Shown here in pieces: positions 16,411-24,128 of a DNA stretch of 64,000 nt (positions are counted from its first letter, which is position 1; each line of letters begins with the position of its first letter). Source of the DNA: Halobacillus naozhouensis. Lineage in GTDB: Bacteria > Bacillota > Bacilli > Bacillales > Halobacillaceae. Made by a program: the position numbers and the translations under genes. A model generated the notes under the pieces. The model ran no database searches, was not told the DNA's origin, and was given only the letters and a program-made list of their open reading frames with translations. The stretch is from contig NZ_CP121671.1 of assembly GCF_029714185.1 (NCBI RefSeq), positions 3,968,001 to 4,032,000 on the forward strand, in the 5' to 3' direction.

Positions 16411-16443
16411 AAGATGCACCCTTGCAAAAGAAGGGTGCATCTT
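16411..16443. terminator. Terminator hairpin between convergent SDR genes
   Basis: A perfect 13-bp stem, AAGATGCACCCTT / AAGGGTGCATCTT, with a 7-base loop, lies between the convergent ends at 16405 and 16466. T-runs are weak on both sides, but the position suits a bidirectional terminator. Confidence 0.75.
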
Positions 16444-16465
16444 CTATAAAGAATCAAATATATGT

Positions 16466-17201
16466 TTACTGAGCTGAAAAGCCACCATCAATGACAAGTT
16501 CAGCACCTGTAACATAGGCCGCATTGTCTGATGACAAATATAAAACAGCCTGTGCTACGTCATCGGCAGTACCAAGTCTTTGTAACGGAGTAGCACGAAC
16601 AAGACGTTGAACTGTTTCACTCGATTCTTTTAAGCCTTCTGTCATTGGCGTTTGAATAACTCCAGGGAATACGGCATTCACACGTACCCCGTACGGACCG
16701 TATTGGGTAGCTGCTGCTTTTGATATAGCACGTACTGCCCCTTTTGATGCTGAATAATTATTCAAACCCATTCCAATTTGAGCTGTATAACTTGAAATAT
16801 TAACGATTGCACCCGATTTTTGTTCCATCATATAAGGAATAACATGTTTCATTCCGGCAAATGGACCGAAACTGTTAATTCGCATCATAGTATCCCAATC
16901 TTCAATGGTAATATCCTGAACCGTTTTTTCGCTTGAAATTCCTGCATTGTTAATGAGGATATCAATTTTCCCATAGGTATCGAACACTTGATTAGTAAGG
17001 TTGATCCAACTATCCTCAGAGGCAACATCAAGATACAGACCTTCCACACCATCTATATTGCCAACTTCTTGTAGATTCTCTCTGTTGATATCTGCAGCGA
17101 ACCACTGAAGCTCCTTCACCACTGAATAGTTCAACCATACGACGCCCCATGCCGGAAGCACCGCCAGTTACAATGGCCACTTTATTATCAAATTTCCCCA
17201 T
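16466..17201 (-). pseudogene. SDR oxidoreductase with a one-base frameshift near the N-terminus
   Basis: The true start is ATG 17201 after AGGAGG (8-base spacing), reading MGKFDNKVAIVTGGASGMGR, the standard nucleotide loop. One extra base at or near 17099 breaks the frame between GEGASVV and AADINRENLQEVG. Removing it gives a continuous 244-residue SDR with LDVAS, IDILINNAGIS, catalytic Ser in NISSYTA, YSASK (YxxxK) and the end VTGAELVIDGGF. All active-site residues are intact, so the lesion is recent or a base-call error. Its nearest role is a 3-oxoacyl-ACP-reductase-like or general alcohol dehydrogenase. It sits downstream of the PadR-type palindrome at 17250-17263. Confidence 0.8.
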
Positions 17202-17249
17202 CACGAATTCCTCCTTTGAAGGATATACATCTATTCTATCACCTCATAT

Positions 17250-17263
17250 ACTTTGCACAAAGT
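17250..17263. promoter_or_regulatory. Palindrome shared with the PadR intergenic region
   Basis: ACTTTGCACAAAGT is a 14-base near-perfect palindrome, 49 bases before the start of the frameshifted SDR gene. It matches the motif at 15800-15813 at 13 of 14 positions. Confidence 0.5.
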
Positions 17264-17316
17264 AATCCGCGTAAGATATTAAATAATGGGGTTTAGAGTT
17301 ACTGCCAATGGCTAAA

Positions 17317-17362
17317 TATAAAAACGCGGGCATGAGGTGTATATACCTCTCATGCCCGCGTT
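17317..17362 (-). terminator. Terminator of the carnitine catabolic operon
   Basis: A 14-bp GC-rich stem, AACGCGGGCATGAG / CTCATGCCCGCGTT, with further partial pairing inside, is followed on the minus strand by TTTTTATATTT. It lies just after the thioesterase gene. Confidence 0.85.
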
Positions 17363-17385
17363 CAAATTTAATAATAATAAAAATA

Positions 17386-17859
17386 CTACTTTTTCTTCTT
17401 AATCCCGATCACTCGACCAGCTTCTATTGGCTTTGTTTCAACAGAATACATGTCTGCCAATGATTGCAGCTTTGAAGAAATTTCTTCTGGAAACGGTCCA
17501 GGTCGGCCGGATTGCTGGTCCATTCCCATTAGCATTTGTTCACTCGTTGCCGCCCGTTTGCCTTCATCCCCATATAATTCGAGAAAAAGATGGACACGTT
17601 TTGCATCGTAATCCAGTATGGAGGCATGGATTTCCAGTGGCTCTTCAAAATTCATTTCCGCTAAGTAACACACGTGGTTTTCAAGCGTGAACATGGTGTA
17701 TTGTTCCCTTTCACGAAAGATGTCATTTATGCCCATTTCACCCATAAAACCATCAACTGCCCAGCTAAATGCCCGAACGTAGTCGGCGTCATTCATATGG
17801 CCGTTGTAATCAATCCACTCTTTCCGTACATGTTCTTTTAAAGCTACTAACGTATTCAT
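17386..17859 (-). CDS. Hotdog-fold thioesterase, probable betainyl-CoA thioesterase
   Basis: 157-residue 4-hydroxybenzoyl-CoA-thioesterase-type hotdog protein. The N-terminal EWIDYNGHMNDADYVRAFSWAVDGFM segment has the D-Y-N-G-H-M catalytic block of the family; the strand HVCYLAEMNFEEPLEIHASIL follows. In carnitine degradation operons such a protein releases glycine betaine from betainyl-CoA, the last step after dehydrocarnitine cleavage. It follows carnitine dehydrogenase by 12 bases, with its own AAAGGAG site, and is the last gene before the terminator. The role is inferred from context and size; a general acyl-CoA thioesterase is the alternative. Confidence 0.8.
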   Translation of the reverse strand: MNTLVALKEHVRKEWIDYNGHMNDADYVRAFSWAVDGFMGEMGINDIFREREQYTMFTLENHVCYLAEMNFEEPLEIHASILDYDAKRVHLFLELYGDEGKRAATSEQMLMGMDQQSGRPGPFPEEISSKLQSLADMYSVETKPIEAGRVIGIKKKK

Positions 17860-17871
17860 TCTTTTGCTCCT

Positions 17872-18843
17872 TTATAATCTGCCGTTCAAATTAGCGGCTG
17901 GCCAATATTTTTCCAACAGCTCTTGTAGCTCGATTAAAAATTGATCACGACGTTTTTCGAGCTCTGCCATATCGCTTCCCTCTGTTTGGGCTTCACAACC
18001 AGTGATCACCTTTTCAGCCAACTCGTCCGTAAGCTCTGGTGCTTCCAGTTTCGTCCATGGCAGCTTCAAAGCTGGGCCGAATTGGTGAAGCAAATGTCTC
18101 ATTCCTTGTTTGCCTCCGCCCATATGCAAAGTTAGGAATGGTCCCATTAAGGCCCACCGTAAACCTGGACCGTACACGATAGATGCATCAACTTCTTCTG
18201 TAGTAGCAACACCATCATTTACGATGTGCAGCGCTTCTCTCCAGATCGCTTCCATCAATCTATCGGCAACATGCCCTTCGACTTCTTTTTGCACGACCAG
18301 CGGCTTCATATTAAGAGTTTCATAAAATTCCCGCGCTTTTTCTATGAATGCCTGATCTGTTTTCTCGCCACCTACAACTTCCACGAGCGGAACCAGATAT
18401 ACAGGATTAAATGGATGAGCCACCATGACGCGCTCCGGATGTGCTGTGCAATCCTTCTGCAGGACACTTGGAACAATGCCAGATGTGCTTGAGGCAATCA
18501 CCGCTTCTGCGTTAGCATACCCATCAATTTCAGCAATGACCTGACGTTTTAGTTCTTCTCGTTCTGGCACGTTCTCCTGGATAAAATCTGCTTCGGCAAC
18601 TGCCTTTTTCAGATCCTTTTCAAACGAGAGATTGTCCAGTGATGCACCCTGGCTAAGGCCGTATTTTTCCATGGCTGGCCATGCATTCTTAACTGCCTCA
18701 TGCATGTTGGATTCTGCTTCTGGTGCAGGATCTGTTGCCGTTACTGTGTACCCATTCGCCAGAAAGCGGGTAATCCATCCATTGCCAATCACACCGGTTC
18801 CGACTACAGTTATGTGCTTAATCGTTGATGTTTGCTGTCCCAT
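17872..18843 (-). CDS. L-carnitine 3-dehydrogenase
   Basis: NAD-dependent oxidation of L-carnitine to 3-dehydrocarnitine. 323 residues from ATG 18843 (MGQQTSTIKHITVVGTGVIGNGW) after GGAAGGG; the longer reading overlaps the upstream gene. It belongs to the 3-hydroxyacyl-CoA dehydrogenase superfamily: N-terminal Rossmann loop GTGVIGNGWITRF, SSTSGIVPS, and the catalytic-His region MVAHPFNPVYLVPLVEVVGG, followed by a helical C-terminal domain with GPGLRWALMGPF. That length and the GPGLRWALMG block fit carnitine dehydrogenases rather than 280-residue HBD enzymes. The gene starts one base after the BKACE stop, in one operon with the other two carnitine enzymes. Confidence 0.88.
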   Translation of the reverse strand: MGQQTSTIKHITVVGTGVIGNGWITRFLANGYTVTATDPAPEAESNMHEAVKNAWPAMEKYGLSQGASLDNLSFEKDLKKAVAEADFIQENVPEREELKRQVIAEIDGYANAEAVIASSTSGIVPSVLQKDCTAHPERVMVAHPFNPVYLVPLVEVVGGEKTDQAFIEKAREFYETLNMKPLVVQKEVEGHVADRLMEAIWREALHIVNDGVATTEEVDASIVYGPGLRWALMGPFLTLHMGGGKQGMRHLLHQFGPALKLPWTKLEAPELTDELAEKVITGCEAQTEGSDMAELEKRRDQFLIELQELLEKYWPAANLNGRL

Positions 18844-18844
18844 A

Positions 18845-19738
18845 TTAATTATCCCTTCCATGCGGGTTCCGCAGATTCAATGTCTTTCTTGCTTCAGCTG
18901 GGGTCATAATGTCAGAGCCCAGGCTTTGTGTTATGCCGACAGCTTTGTCGACCAATTGCTCATTCGATGCCAGCACACCTTTTTTCAAGTAAATGTTATC
19001 TTCCAGACCTACACGGATATTACCGCCTTGTAAAACGGACTGCGCCACAACGGGCATTTGCATTCTACCGATACCAAAAGCGGCCCACCGTCCATTTTCT
19101 GGAATGCGGCTCTTCATATATGCAATGGTTTCAGCATCAGCAGCAGCTCCCCATGGAATTCCCAGGCAAAATTGGAATAGCGGGTCACCATCAATCAGCC
19201 CTTCATCCACTAACTGGTTGGCAAAACGAATATGACCCGTATCAAAACATTCAAGTTCCGCCCGTACTCCACTTTGTTGGATAAGGCTGGCTTGTTTTCT
19301 CAGCCAGTCTGTTGGACTAATATATACTTGGTTCCCAAAATTGACACTTCCGCAATCCAAAGTACAAATTTCAGGAAGCAATTCGCCAACTGGTTCATGG
19401 CGTTCCTCAGGCGTTTGCATATCTGTACCTGCTCCGCCTCTTGTTGGATCTTCATCACTTGGCACCCAGTCACCGCCTCCACCGGCAGTTATATTTAAAA
19501 TGACATCCGTTTCCGCTTCACGCACTCGCTCAACGACCTCACGGAATAAATTCACATCGTGGCTCAGCTGCCCTGTCTCGGGATCACGGACATGTATATG
19601 TGCAATGGTGGCCCCCGCCTTCGCAGCTTTAATGGAAGCGTCTGCGATTTCCTTTGGCGTTACAGGGACATGTGGGTTTTTAGAAACTGTATCGCCCGCG
19701 CCAGTCACGGCGCAAGATAAAATGACTTTCTTCTGCAT
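18845..19738 (-). CDS. BKACE-family (DUF849) dehydrocarnitine cleavage enzyme
   Basis: Zinc-dependent beta-keto acid cleavage enzyme. In carnitine catabolism it reacts 3-dehydrocarnitine with acetyl-CoA to give acetoacetate and betainyl-CoA. 297 residues from ATG 19738 (MQKKVILSCAVTGAGDT) after AGGAGGG. TIM-barrel landmarks: zinc ligands in IAHIHVRDPETG (His-x-His), the glycine-rich ITAGGGGDW, ELECFDTGHI, and the C-terminal IRVGLEDNIYL with the conserved Glu. BKACE enzymes vary in substrate; the assignment rests on the neighbouring carnitine dehydrogenase and thioesterase. The regulator gene ends 57 bases upstream. Confidence 0.87.
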   Translation of the reverse strand: MQKKVILSCAVTGAGDTVSKNPHVPVTPKEIADASIKAAKAGATIAHIHVRDPETGQLSHDVNLFREVVERVREAETDVILNITAGGGGDWVPSDEDPTRGGAGTDMQTPEERHEPVGELLPEICTLDCGSVNFGNQVYISPTDWLRKQASLIQQSGVRAELECFDTGHIRFANQLVDEGLIDGDPLFQFCLGIPWGAAADAETIAYMKSRIPENGRWAAFGIGRMQMPVVAQSVLQGGNIRVGLEDNIYLKKGVLASNEQLVDKAVGITQSLGSDIMTPAEARKTLNLRNPHGRDN

Positions 19739-19794
19739 AGTATTCCCTCCTGGTATTATCCTCATTGGTATAGTTTGTTCTGAGAAGCCTTCAA

Positions 19795-20355
19795 TTATTT
19801 ATTTTCATCCTGTCGAACAGGTACGTGCTTAAAGATTTCCCCACTTTCGAAAAACTCCGTTACTCGACTAATCCAGTCATAGTAGTCCAGCCAAATTCTC
19901 GTTTCCTTAAGTAGTTCATTGATCTTCTGTTCAGTCTCTTCATCCAACGCTTCTTCTTTCTCAATTTCAGCAAGTTCCCGTTGCAGCTTTTGCTCGAACA
20001 TTTTGCTTTTGCTTATCGCTTTACGCCAATTGGATGTAAACAGTGATACGAAAGTTTGGTAATAGTCACGCTCAACATTGTACAAATCTTTGCGGACACC
20101 TTTTTTAAAAACCTTCTCCGCAATATTGAGGTCCACCATTTCCCGAACAACCTGGCTCATTCGGGTTTTGCTCATCCCGATACTATCCGATAACTCATCG
20201 AGGGTCATCGGCTCTCTATTCATATAAATAGTCCCAAGAACTCGTCCGACCGTTGTCGATATTCCGAATGTATTCATATTGTCAGCAATTTTTTCTATAA
20301 ACTGTTCTTCAATTTCTTTGGTTTTGTCGAACGGTTTTTCTTCCACTAGCTTCAT
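19795..20355 (-). CDS. GbsR/OpcR-type MarR-like regulator
   Basis: 186-residue winged-helix regulator of the GbsR family. The core is GISTTVGRVLGTIYMNREPMTLDELSDSIGMSKTRMSQVVREM (about residues 32-75), followed by an unusually aromatic helical C-terminus (RIWLDYYDWISRVTEFF). In B. subtilis, GbsR and OpcR control glycine betaine synthesis from choline and the opuB/opuC importers. Here the gene is first in the carnitine operon and divergent from opuCA, so it probably controls both. ATG 20355 directly abuts an AAAGG site; GTG 20346 (9-base spacing) is an equally good start. Effector unknown (carnitine, choline or betaine). Confidence 0.85.
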   Translation of the reverse strand: MKLVEEKPFDKTKEIEEQFIEKIADNMNTFGISTTVGRVLGTIYMNREPMTLDELSDSIGMSKTRMSQVVREMVDLNIAEKVFKKGVRKDLYNVERDYYQTFVSLFTSNWRKAISKSKMFEQKLQRELAEIEKEEALDEETEQKINELLKETRIWLDYYDWISRVTEFFESGEIFKHVPVRQDENK

Positions 20356-20470
20356 CCTTTCGACTTTCAATTTTATATAAGCCAATTTAACACACCGAAC
20401 AAGAAATGGAAAACGAGCAATTCAAAGCATTTCAAACTGAGAAAGGGGAATTTTAAGCAATACCCTTAAT

Positions 20471-20557
20471 AAACTTTATACAATAAAAAGTTTACAAACT
20501 GTATGTATTATATGTGCAATAAATAAATTTTGTAGTTTATAAAAATTGTTCTATACT
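20471..20557 (+). promoter_or_regulatory. opuC promoter and candidate operator
   Basis: TTGTAG (20530-20535), 16 bases, then TATACT (20552-20557) is a plausible promoter for opuCA. Upstream, AAACTT (20471-20476) and AAGTTT (20488-20493) are inverted, and AGTTTACAAACT (20489-20500) is a near-perfect palindrome. The shared AGTTT/AAACT half-sites would suit a GbsR-type dimer acting on both divergent units. The surroundings are very AT-rich, so chance symmetry is possible. Confidence 0.4.
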
Positions 20558-20627
20558 TAATTAGCGAATCGTAAATAGTTTTGTCGAAAAGGAATTATAT
20601 AAAAAATTTTTTGGAGGTGGCTTTCAC

Positions 20628-21773
20628 TTGCTTAAATTCGATCACGTAACAAAAGTGTACGAAGGTACTAATAAAGCGGTTGATGACATGAACCTTGAGG
20701 TAGAAAAAGGTGAATTCGTTGTATTTATCGGACCTAGCGGCTGCGGTAAAACGACAACAATGAAAATGATTAACCGACTAATCGAACCTTCGAATGGAAG
20801 CATTTATATTGAAGAGGAAAATATTTTAGAAAAAGATCTGGTGCAACTCAGGCGCGAGATCGGTTATGTTATTCAGCAAATCGGACTATTTCCGCATATG
20901 ACGATCCAGGAAAACATTTCAATTGTACCGAAGCTGTTGAAGTGGCCAGAGGAGAAACGGAAAAGTCGGGCAGCAGAGTTGCTGCAGCTTGTTGATATGG
21001 AACCAGAATACTTAAACCGCTATCCACATGAATTAAGCGGGGGGCAGCAGCAGCGTATCGGTGTCTTACGGGCACTTGCCGCAGACCCTCCCCTTATTTT
21101 AATGGATGAGCCTTTCGGTGCTCTTGATCCGATTACGAGGGATTCCCTGCAGGAGGAATTTAAAAAGCTTCAGCAGTCACTCGGAAAAACGATCGTTTTT
21201 GTCACACACGATATGGATGAAGCTCTTAAACTGGCTGACAGAATTGTGATTATGCGTGATGGGCAGCTGGTACAAGTTGGAACCCCTGATGAAATTCTTA
21301 GAAGCCCCGCAGATCAATTTGTTGAAGAGTTTATCGGCAAAGAGCGTTTAGTACAGGCTCGACCAAATATTCAGACGGTTGAACAAATTATGGGTTCTGA
21401 CCCTGCAACAATAACAGAAGACAAAACATTGACGGATGCCATTCAGATCATGAAAGATCGCAGGGTCGATTCATTGCTCGTTGTAGATGATCAATATGTG
21501 TTAAAAGGATTTATTGATATTGAAATGATTGATCAAAATCGTAAAAAGGCAACACAGGTCGGTGAGGTGTTAGAGACAGAGCTTTATACCGTGAATGAGG
21601 GAACATTACTACGCGACACCATTCACAAAATATTGAGAAGAGGCATGAAATATGTCCCTGTTGTTGATCAGAACAAGCGTCTCCGTGGACTTGTGACGAG
21701 AGCCAGCCTTGCTGATGTAGTATACGACTCTATTTGGGGCGAAGAAGATCAACTCGCCACGACAGAAGTATAG
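20628..21773 (+). CDS. opuCA: Glycine betaine/carnitine/choline ABC transporter ATP-binding protein
   Basis: ATPase of the OpuC osmoprotectant importer. 381 residues: ABC domain with Walker [10 protein letters not shown] (about 35), Q-loop IQQIGLFPH, signature [15 protein letters not shown], Walker [13 protein letters not shown], and His-switch [13 protein letters not shown]. Two CBS domains follow (about 250-370; [23 protein letters not shown] and [26 protein letters not shown]), which sense ionic strength in OpuA/OpuC systems. Start is TTG 20628 after GGAGGTGG. First gene of opuCA-CB-CC-CD, divergent from the GbsR-like regulator. Confidence 0.95.
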   Translation: MLKFDHVTKVYEGTNKAVDDMNLEVEKGEFVVFIGPSGCGKTTTMKMINRLIEPSNGSIYIEEENILEKDLVQLRREIGYVIQQIGLFPHMTIQENISIVPKLLKWPEEKRKSRAAELLQLVDMEPEYLNRYPHELSGGQQQRIGVLRALAADPPLILMDEPFGALDPITRDSLQEEFKKLQQSLGKTIVFVTHDMDEALKLADRIVIMRDGQLVQVGTPDEILRSPADQFVEEFIGKERLVQARPNIQTVEQIMGSDPATITEDKTLTDAIQIMKDRRVDSLLVVDDQYVLKGFIDIEMIDQNRKKATQVGEVLETELYTVNEGTLLRDTIHKILRRGMKYVPVVDQNKRLRGLVTRASLADVVYDSIWGEEDQLATTEV

Positions 21774-21784
21774 GAGGGGATAAG

Positions 21785-22426
21785 ATGGATCAATTGATAG
21801 AGTTTTTGGCGAATAACGGGAATCAATTGCTCATAAAAACATGGGAACACTTTTACATTTCATTACTTGCTGTTCTCCTTGGCGTTATCGTTGCGATCCC
21901 GCTTGGAGTGGCGCTCACACGTGTGCCTAAGCTAGCAGGTTTCGTCATCGGGACAGTTGGGGTTGTTCAAACGTTCCCAAGCCTTGCGATCCTAGCTTTC
22001 TTTATCCCTCTTCTTGGGGTTGGCAAAGTTCCCGCGATTGCAGCATTGTTCTTTTATTCCATGCTGCCAATGCTAAGAAACACCTATATAGGGGTTAAAG
22101 AAGTAAATAATAGCTTATTGGAAGCAGGACGGGGAATGGGCATGAGCGGCTGGCAGCGGATCCGGGATGTGGAATTGCCGCTTGCCGTACCAGTGATTAT
22201 GGCAGGAGTCAGAGTATCCACCGTTTACTTGATTGGCTGGGCAACCCTTGCATCATTTATTGGTGCAGGCGGATTAGGTGATTATATCTTTAACGGTCTG
22301 AACCTCTACCGTCCAGATCTCATTATCGCCGGGGCAATTCCTGTAACACTATTGGCCTTAGTTACGGACTTGATACTAGGACGTCTTGAAAAACGTGCGA
22401 CCCCTAAAGGGATAAGAACGGCTTAG
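21785..22426 (+). CDS. opuCB: OpuC transporter permease, first subunit
   Basis: 213-residue permease with about five or six membrane helices. The coupling loop is [35 protein letters not shown] in the C-terminal half, and [15 protein letters not shown] follows, as in ProW/OpuCB proteins. ATG 21785 follows GGAGGGG; an upstream in-frame ATG would overlap opuCA by 40 bases and lacks a site. It pairs with OpuCD to form the membrane channel. Confidence 0.93.
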   Translation: MDQLIEFLANNGNQLLIKTWEHFYISLLAVLLGVIVAIPLGVALTRVPKLAGFVIGTVGVVQTFPSLAILAFFIPLLGVGKVPAIAALFFYSMLPMLRNTYIGVKEVNNSLLEAGRGMGMSGWQRIRDVELPLAVPVIMAGVRVSTVYLIGWATLASFIGAGGLGDYIFNGLNLYRPDLIIAGAIPVTLLALVTDLILGRLEKRATPKGIRTA

Positions 22427-22444
22427 AAAGGAGGATCATAAAAG

Positions 22445-23359
22445 GTGTTCAAAATAATTAAGAAACCCTTCATTGCATTATTATTAGTTACGACACTGCT
22501 TAGCGGCTGTTCATTGCCGGGGCTAAGCGGACCTGCTGAGAAGACTATTACGATAGGAACGTTAGGTACAGCGGAATCAGCTATTATGGGCAACATGGTT
22601 CGACTCATGATTCAACACTACACTGAACTCCAAACAGAGATGGTAACCAATCTTGGGTCGTCTACGGTGCAGCACGAAGCCATGATGTCCGGAGAAGTAG
22701 ATATTACGGCTACAAGATATACAGGTACAGATTTGGTCGGTGCCCTGGGAATGGATCCTATTACAGATCCGGACAAGGCTATGAAAATTGTAAAAAGAGA
22801 ATTCCAGAAACAATTTAACCAAACATGGTTTGACTCCTATGGTTTCGCCAATTCATATGCATTTACAGTAAAGAGTGAGCTGGCGGAAAAGAAAAACCTG
22901 GAGACTGTTTCAGACCTGGAATCCCTTGCTGCTAATTTGCGATTAGGAGTAGACAGTGCTTGGATAAGACGGCCGGCCGTAGGATACGACTCGTTTATAA
23001 AAAAATACGGGTTTGAGTTTGGTCGTGTCTTCCCAATGTCGATTGGTTTAGTTTATAAAGCCGTAGAAAGCGGCGAAATGGATGTTGTACTGGCCTATAC
23101 CACAGATGGACGTCTCGAAGCATTCGACCTTGTAACGTTGAAGGATAATAAACATCTCTTCCCCCCGTATGATGCTTCACCGGTTGTCCGTAACGAAGTT
23201 CTGGAGAAGCATCCGGAGCTGCGTGACGTTTTACAAAAGTTAGCCGGTAAGATTGATACGGAACAGATGAGAAAGATGAATCATAAAGCCAACGTAAAAA
23301 TGAAAGAACCAAAACTTGTAGCCAAAGAGTTTTTAGAAAAACATAATTACTTCGAATAA
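22445..23359 (+). CDS. opuCC: OpuC osmoprotectant-binding lipoprotein
   Basis: 304-residue substrate-binding protein. The signal peptide ends in the lipobox LLSGC (Cys at about residue 21), so it is anchored to the outer face of the membrane. The mature part has the ITIGTLGTAESAIMGNMV start, EVDITATRYTGTDL and RLEAFDLVTLKDNKHLFPPYDASPVV, typical of OpuAC-type type II binding proteins. GTG 22445 follows AAAGGAGG. Ligands in the family are glycine betaine, carnitine and choline; carnitine is favoured here by the neighbouring degradation genes. Confidence 0.94.
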   Translation: MFKIIKKPFIALLLVTTLLSGCSLPGLSGPAEKTITIGTLGTAESAIMGNMVRLMIQHYTELQTEMVTNLGSSTVQHEAMMSGEVDITATRYTGTDLVGALGMDPITDPDKAMKIVKREFQKQFNQTWFDSYGFANSYAFTVKSELAEKKNLETVSDLESLAANLRLGVDSAWIRRPAVGYDSFIKKYGFEFGRVFPMSIGLVYKAVESGEMDVVLAYTTDGRLEAFDLVTLKDNKHLFPPYDASPVVRNEVLEKHPELRDVLQKLAGKIDTEQMRKMNHKANVKMKEPKLVAKEFLEKHNYFE

Positions 23360-23384
23360 AGAATTACCAGGAGGTGAAGGTATC

Positions 23385-24059
23385 TTGGAAACACTTATGG
23401 ATTTAGGACTGTACTATTCGCAAAATATGGGATATGTGTGGGAACAATTTTTCCGGCACTTTCTAATGTCTGCCTACGGTGTTTTATTTGCAGCCATGGT
23501 TGCTATTCCTGTAGGGATTATCATTGCCCGTCATGCTAGATTAAGTGCCTGGGTGATTTCATTTACGAACATTATCCAAACTGTTCCAGCCCTGGCTATG
23601 CTGGCTGTTCTCATGCTGGCTATGGGACTGGGAGCCAATACAGTTGTCTTTGCGTTATTCCTCTATTCCCTTTTACCGATTCTTAGAAACACATACACAG
23701 GTATTCGCAGTGTAGATCGGGCGCTGATCGAATCCGGGCACGGTATGGGAATGACGAAGTTTCAACTGTTAAGAATGGTAGAATTACCACTCGCGCTGTC
23801 CGTTATCATGGCAGGACTGAGAACTGCCTTGGTTATTGCCATCGGTATTGCCACGATCGGCACGTTTATCGGGGCAGGTGGATTAGGAGATATTATCATC
23901 CGTGGTACAAATGCGACAAACGGCGCAGCTATTATTCTAGCTGGGGCTATTCCAACAGCCGTAATGGCGGTTGTTGCCGACGTCGTCATGGGCTGGTTTG
24001 AGAAGCTGCTCTCACCAGTCAATGGAAAAAAGACGAATAATATGGAAAAAACAGCTTAA
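23385..24059 (+). CDS. opuCD: OpuC transporter permease, second subunit
   Basis: 224-residue permease homologous to OpuCB. The coupling loop is RALIESGHGMGMTKFQLLRMVELPLALSVIMAGLR and the C-terminal half has [18 protein letters not shown] 23385 follows AGGAGGTGAAGG. Last gene of the operon, followed directly by a terminator. Confidence 0.93.
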   Translation: METLMDLGLYYSQNMGYVWEQFFRHFLMSAYGVLFAAMVAIPVGIIIARHARLSAWVISFTNIIQTVPALAMLAVLMLAMGLGANTVVFALFLYSLLPILRNTYTGIRSVDRALIESGHGMGMTKFQLLRMVELPLALSVIMAGLRTALVIAIGIATIGTFIGAGGLGDIIIRGTNATNGAAIILAGAIPTAVMAVVADVVMGWFEKLLSPVNGKKTNNMEKTA

Positions 24060-24086
24060 CAGCAGGGGAGTGCTCCCTGCTGTTTT
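24058..24086 (+). terminator. opuC operon terminator
   Basis: AACAGCAGGG pairs with CCCTGCTGTT (10 bp, 7-base loop), followed by TTTTC. It overlaps the opuCD stop codon. Confidence 0.85.
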
Positions 24087-24128
24087 CATATATTAAATGG
24101 GTCTTACCCGATTAAGGAGGAGTTTTAC

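Noticed and set aside
16466..17161. An intact 231-residue SDR starting MLPAWGVVWLNYSVV at 17161.
   Set aside because: The first 20 residues are unlike any SDR and have no ribosome site; the true N-terminus lies in another frame upstream, so this is a frameshifted gene.
19341..19832. A 163-codon plus-strand frame opposite the BKACE gene.
   Set aside because: The opposite strand encodes a clear enzyme; the composition is that of an antisense shadow.
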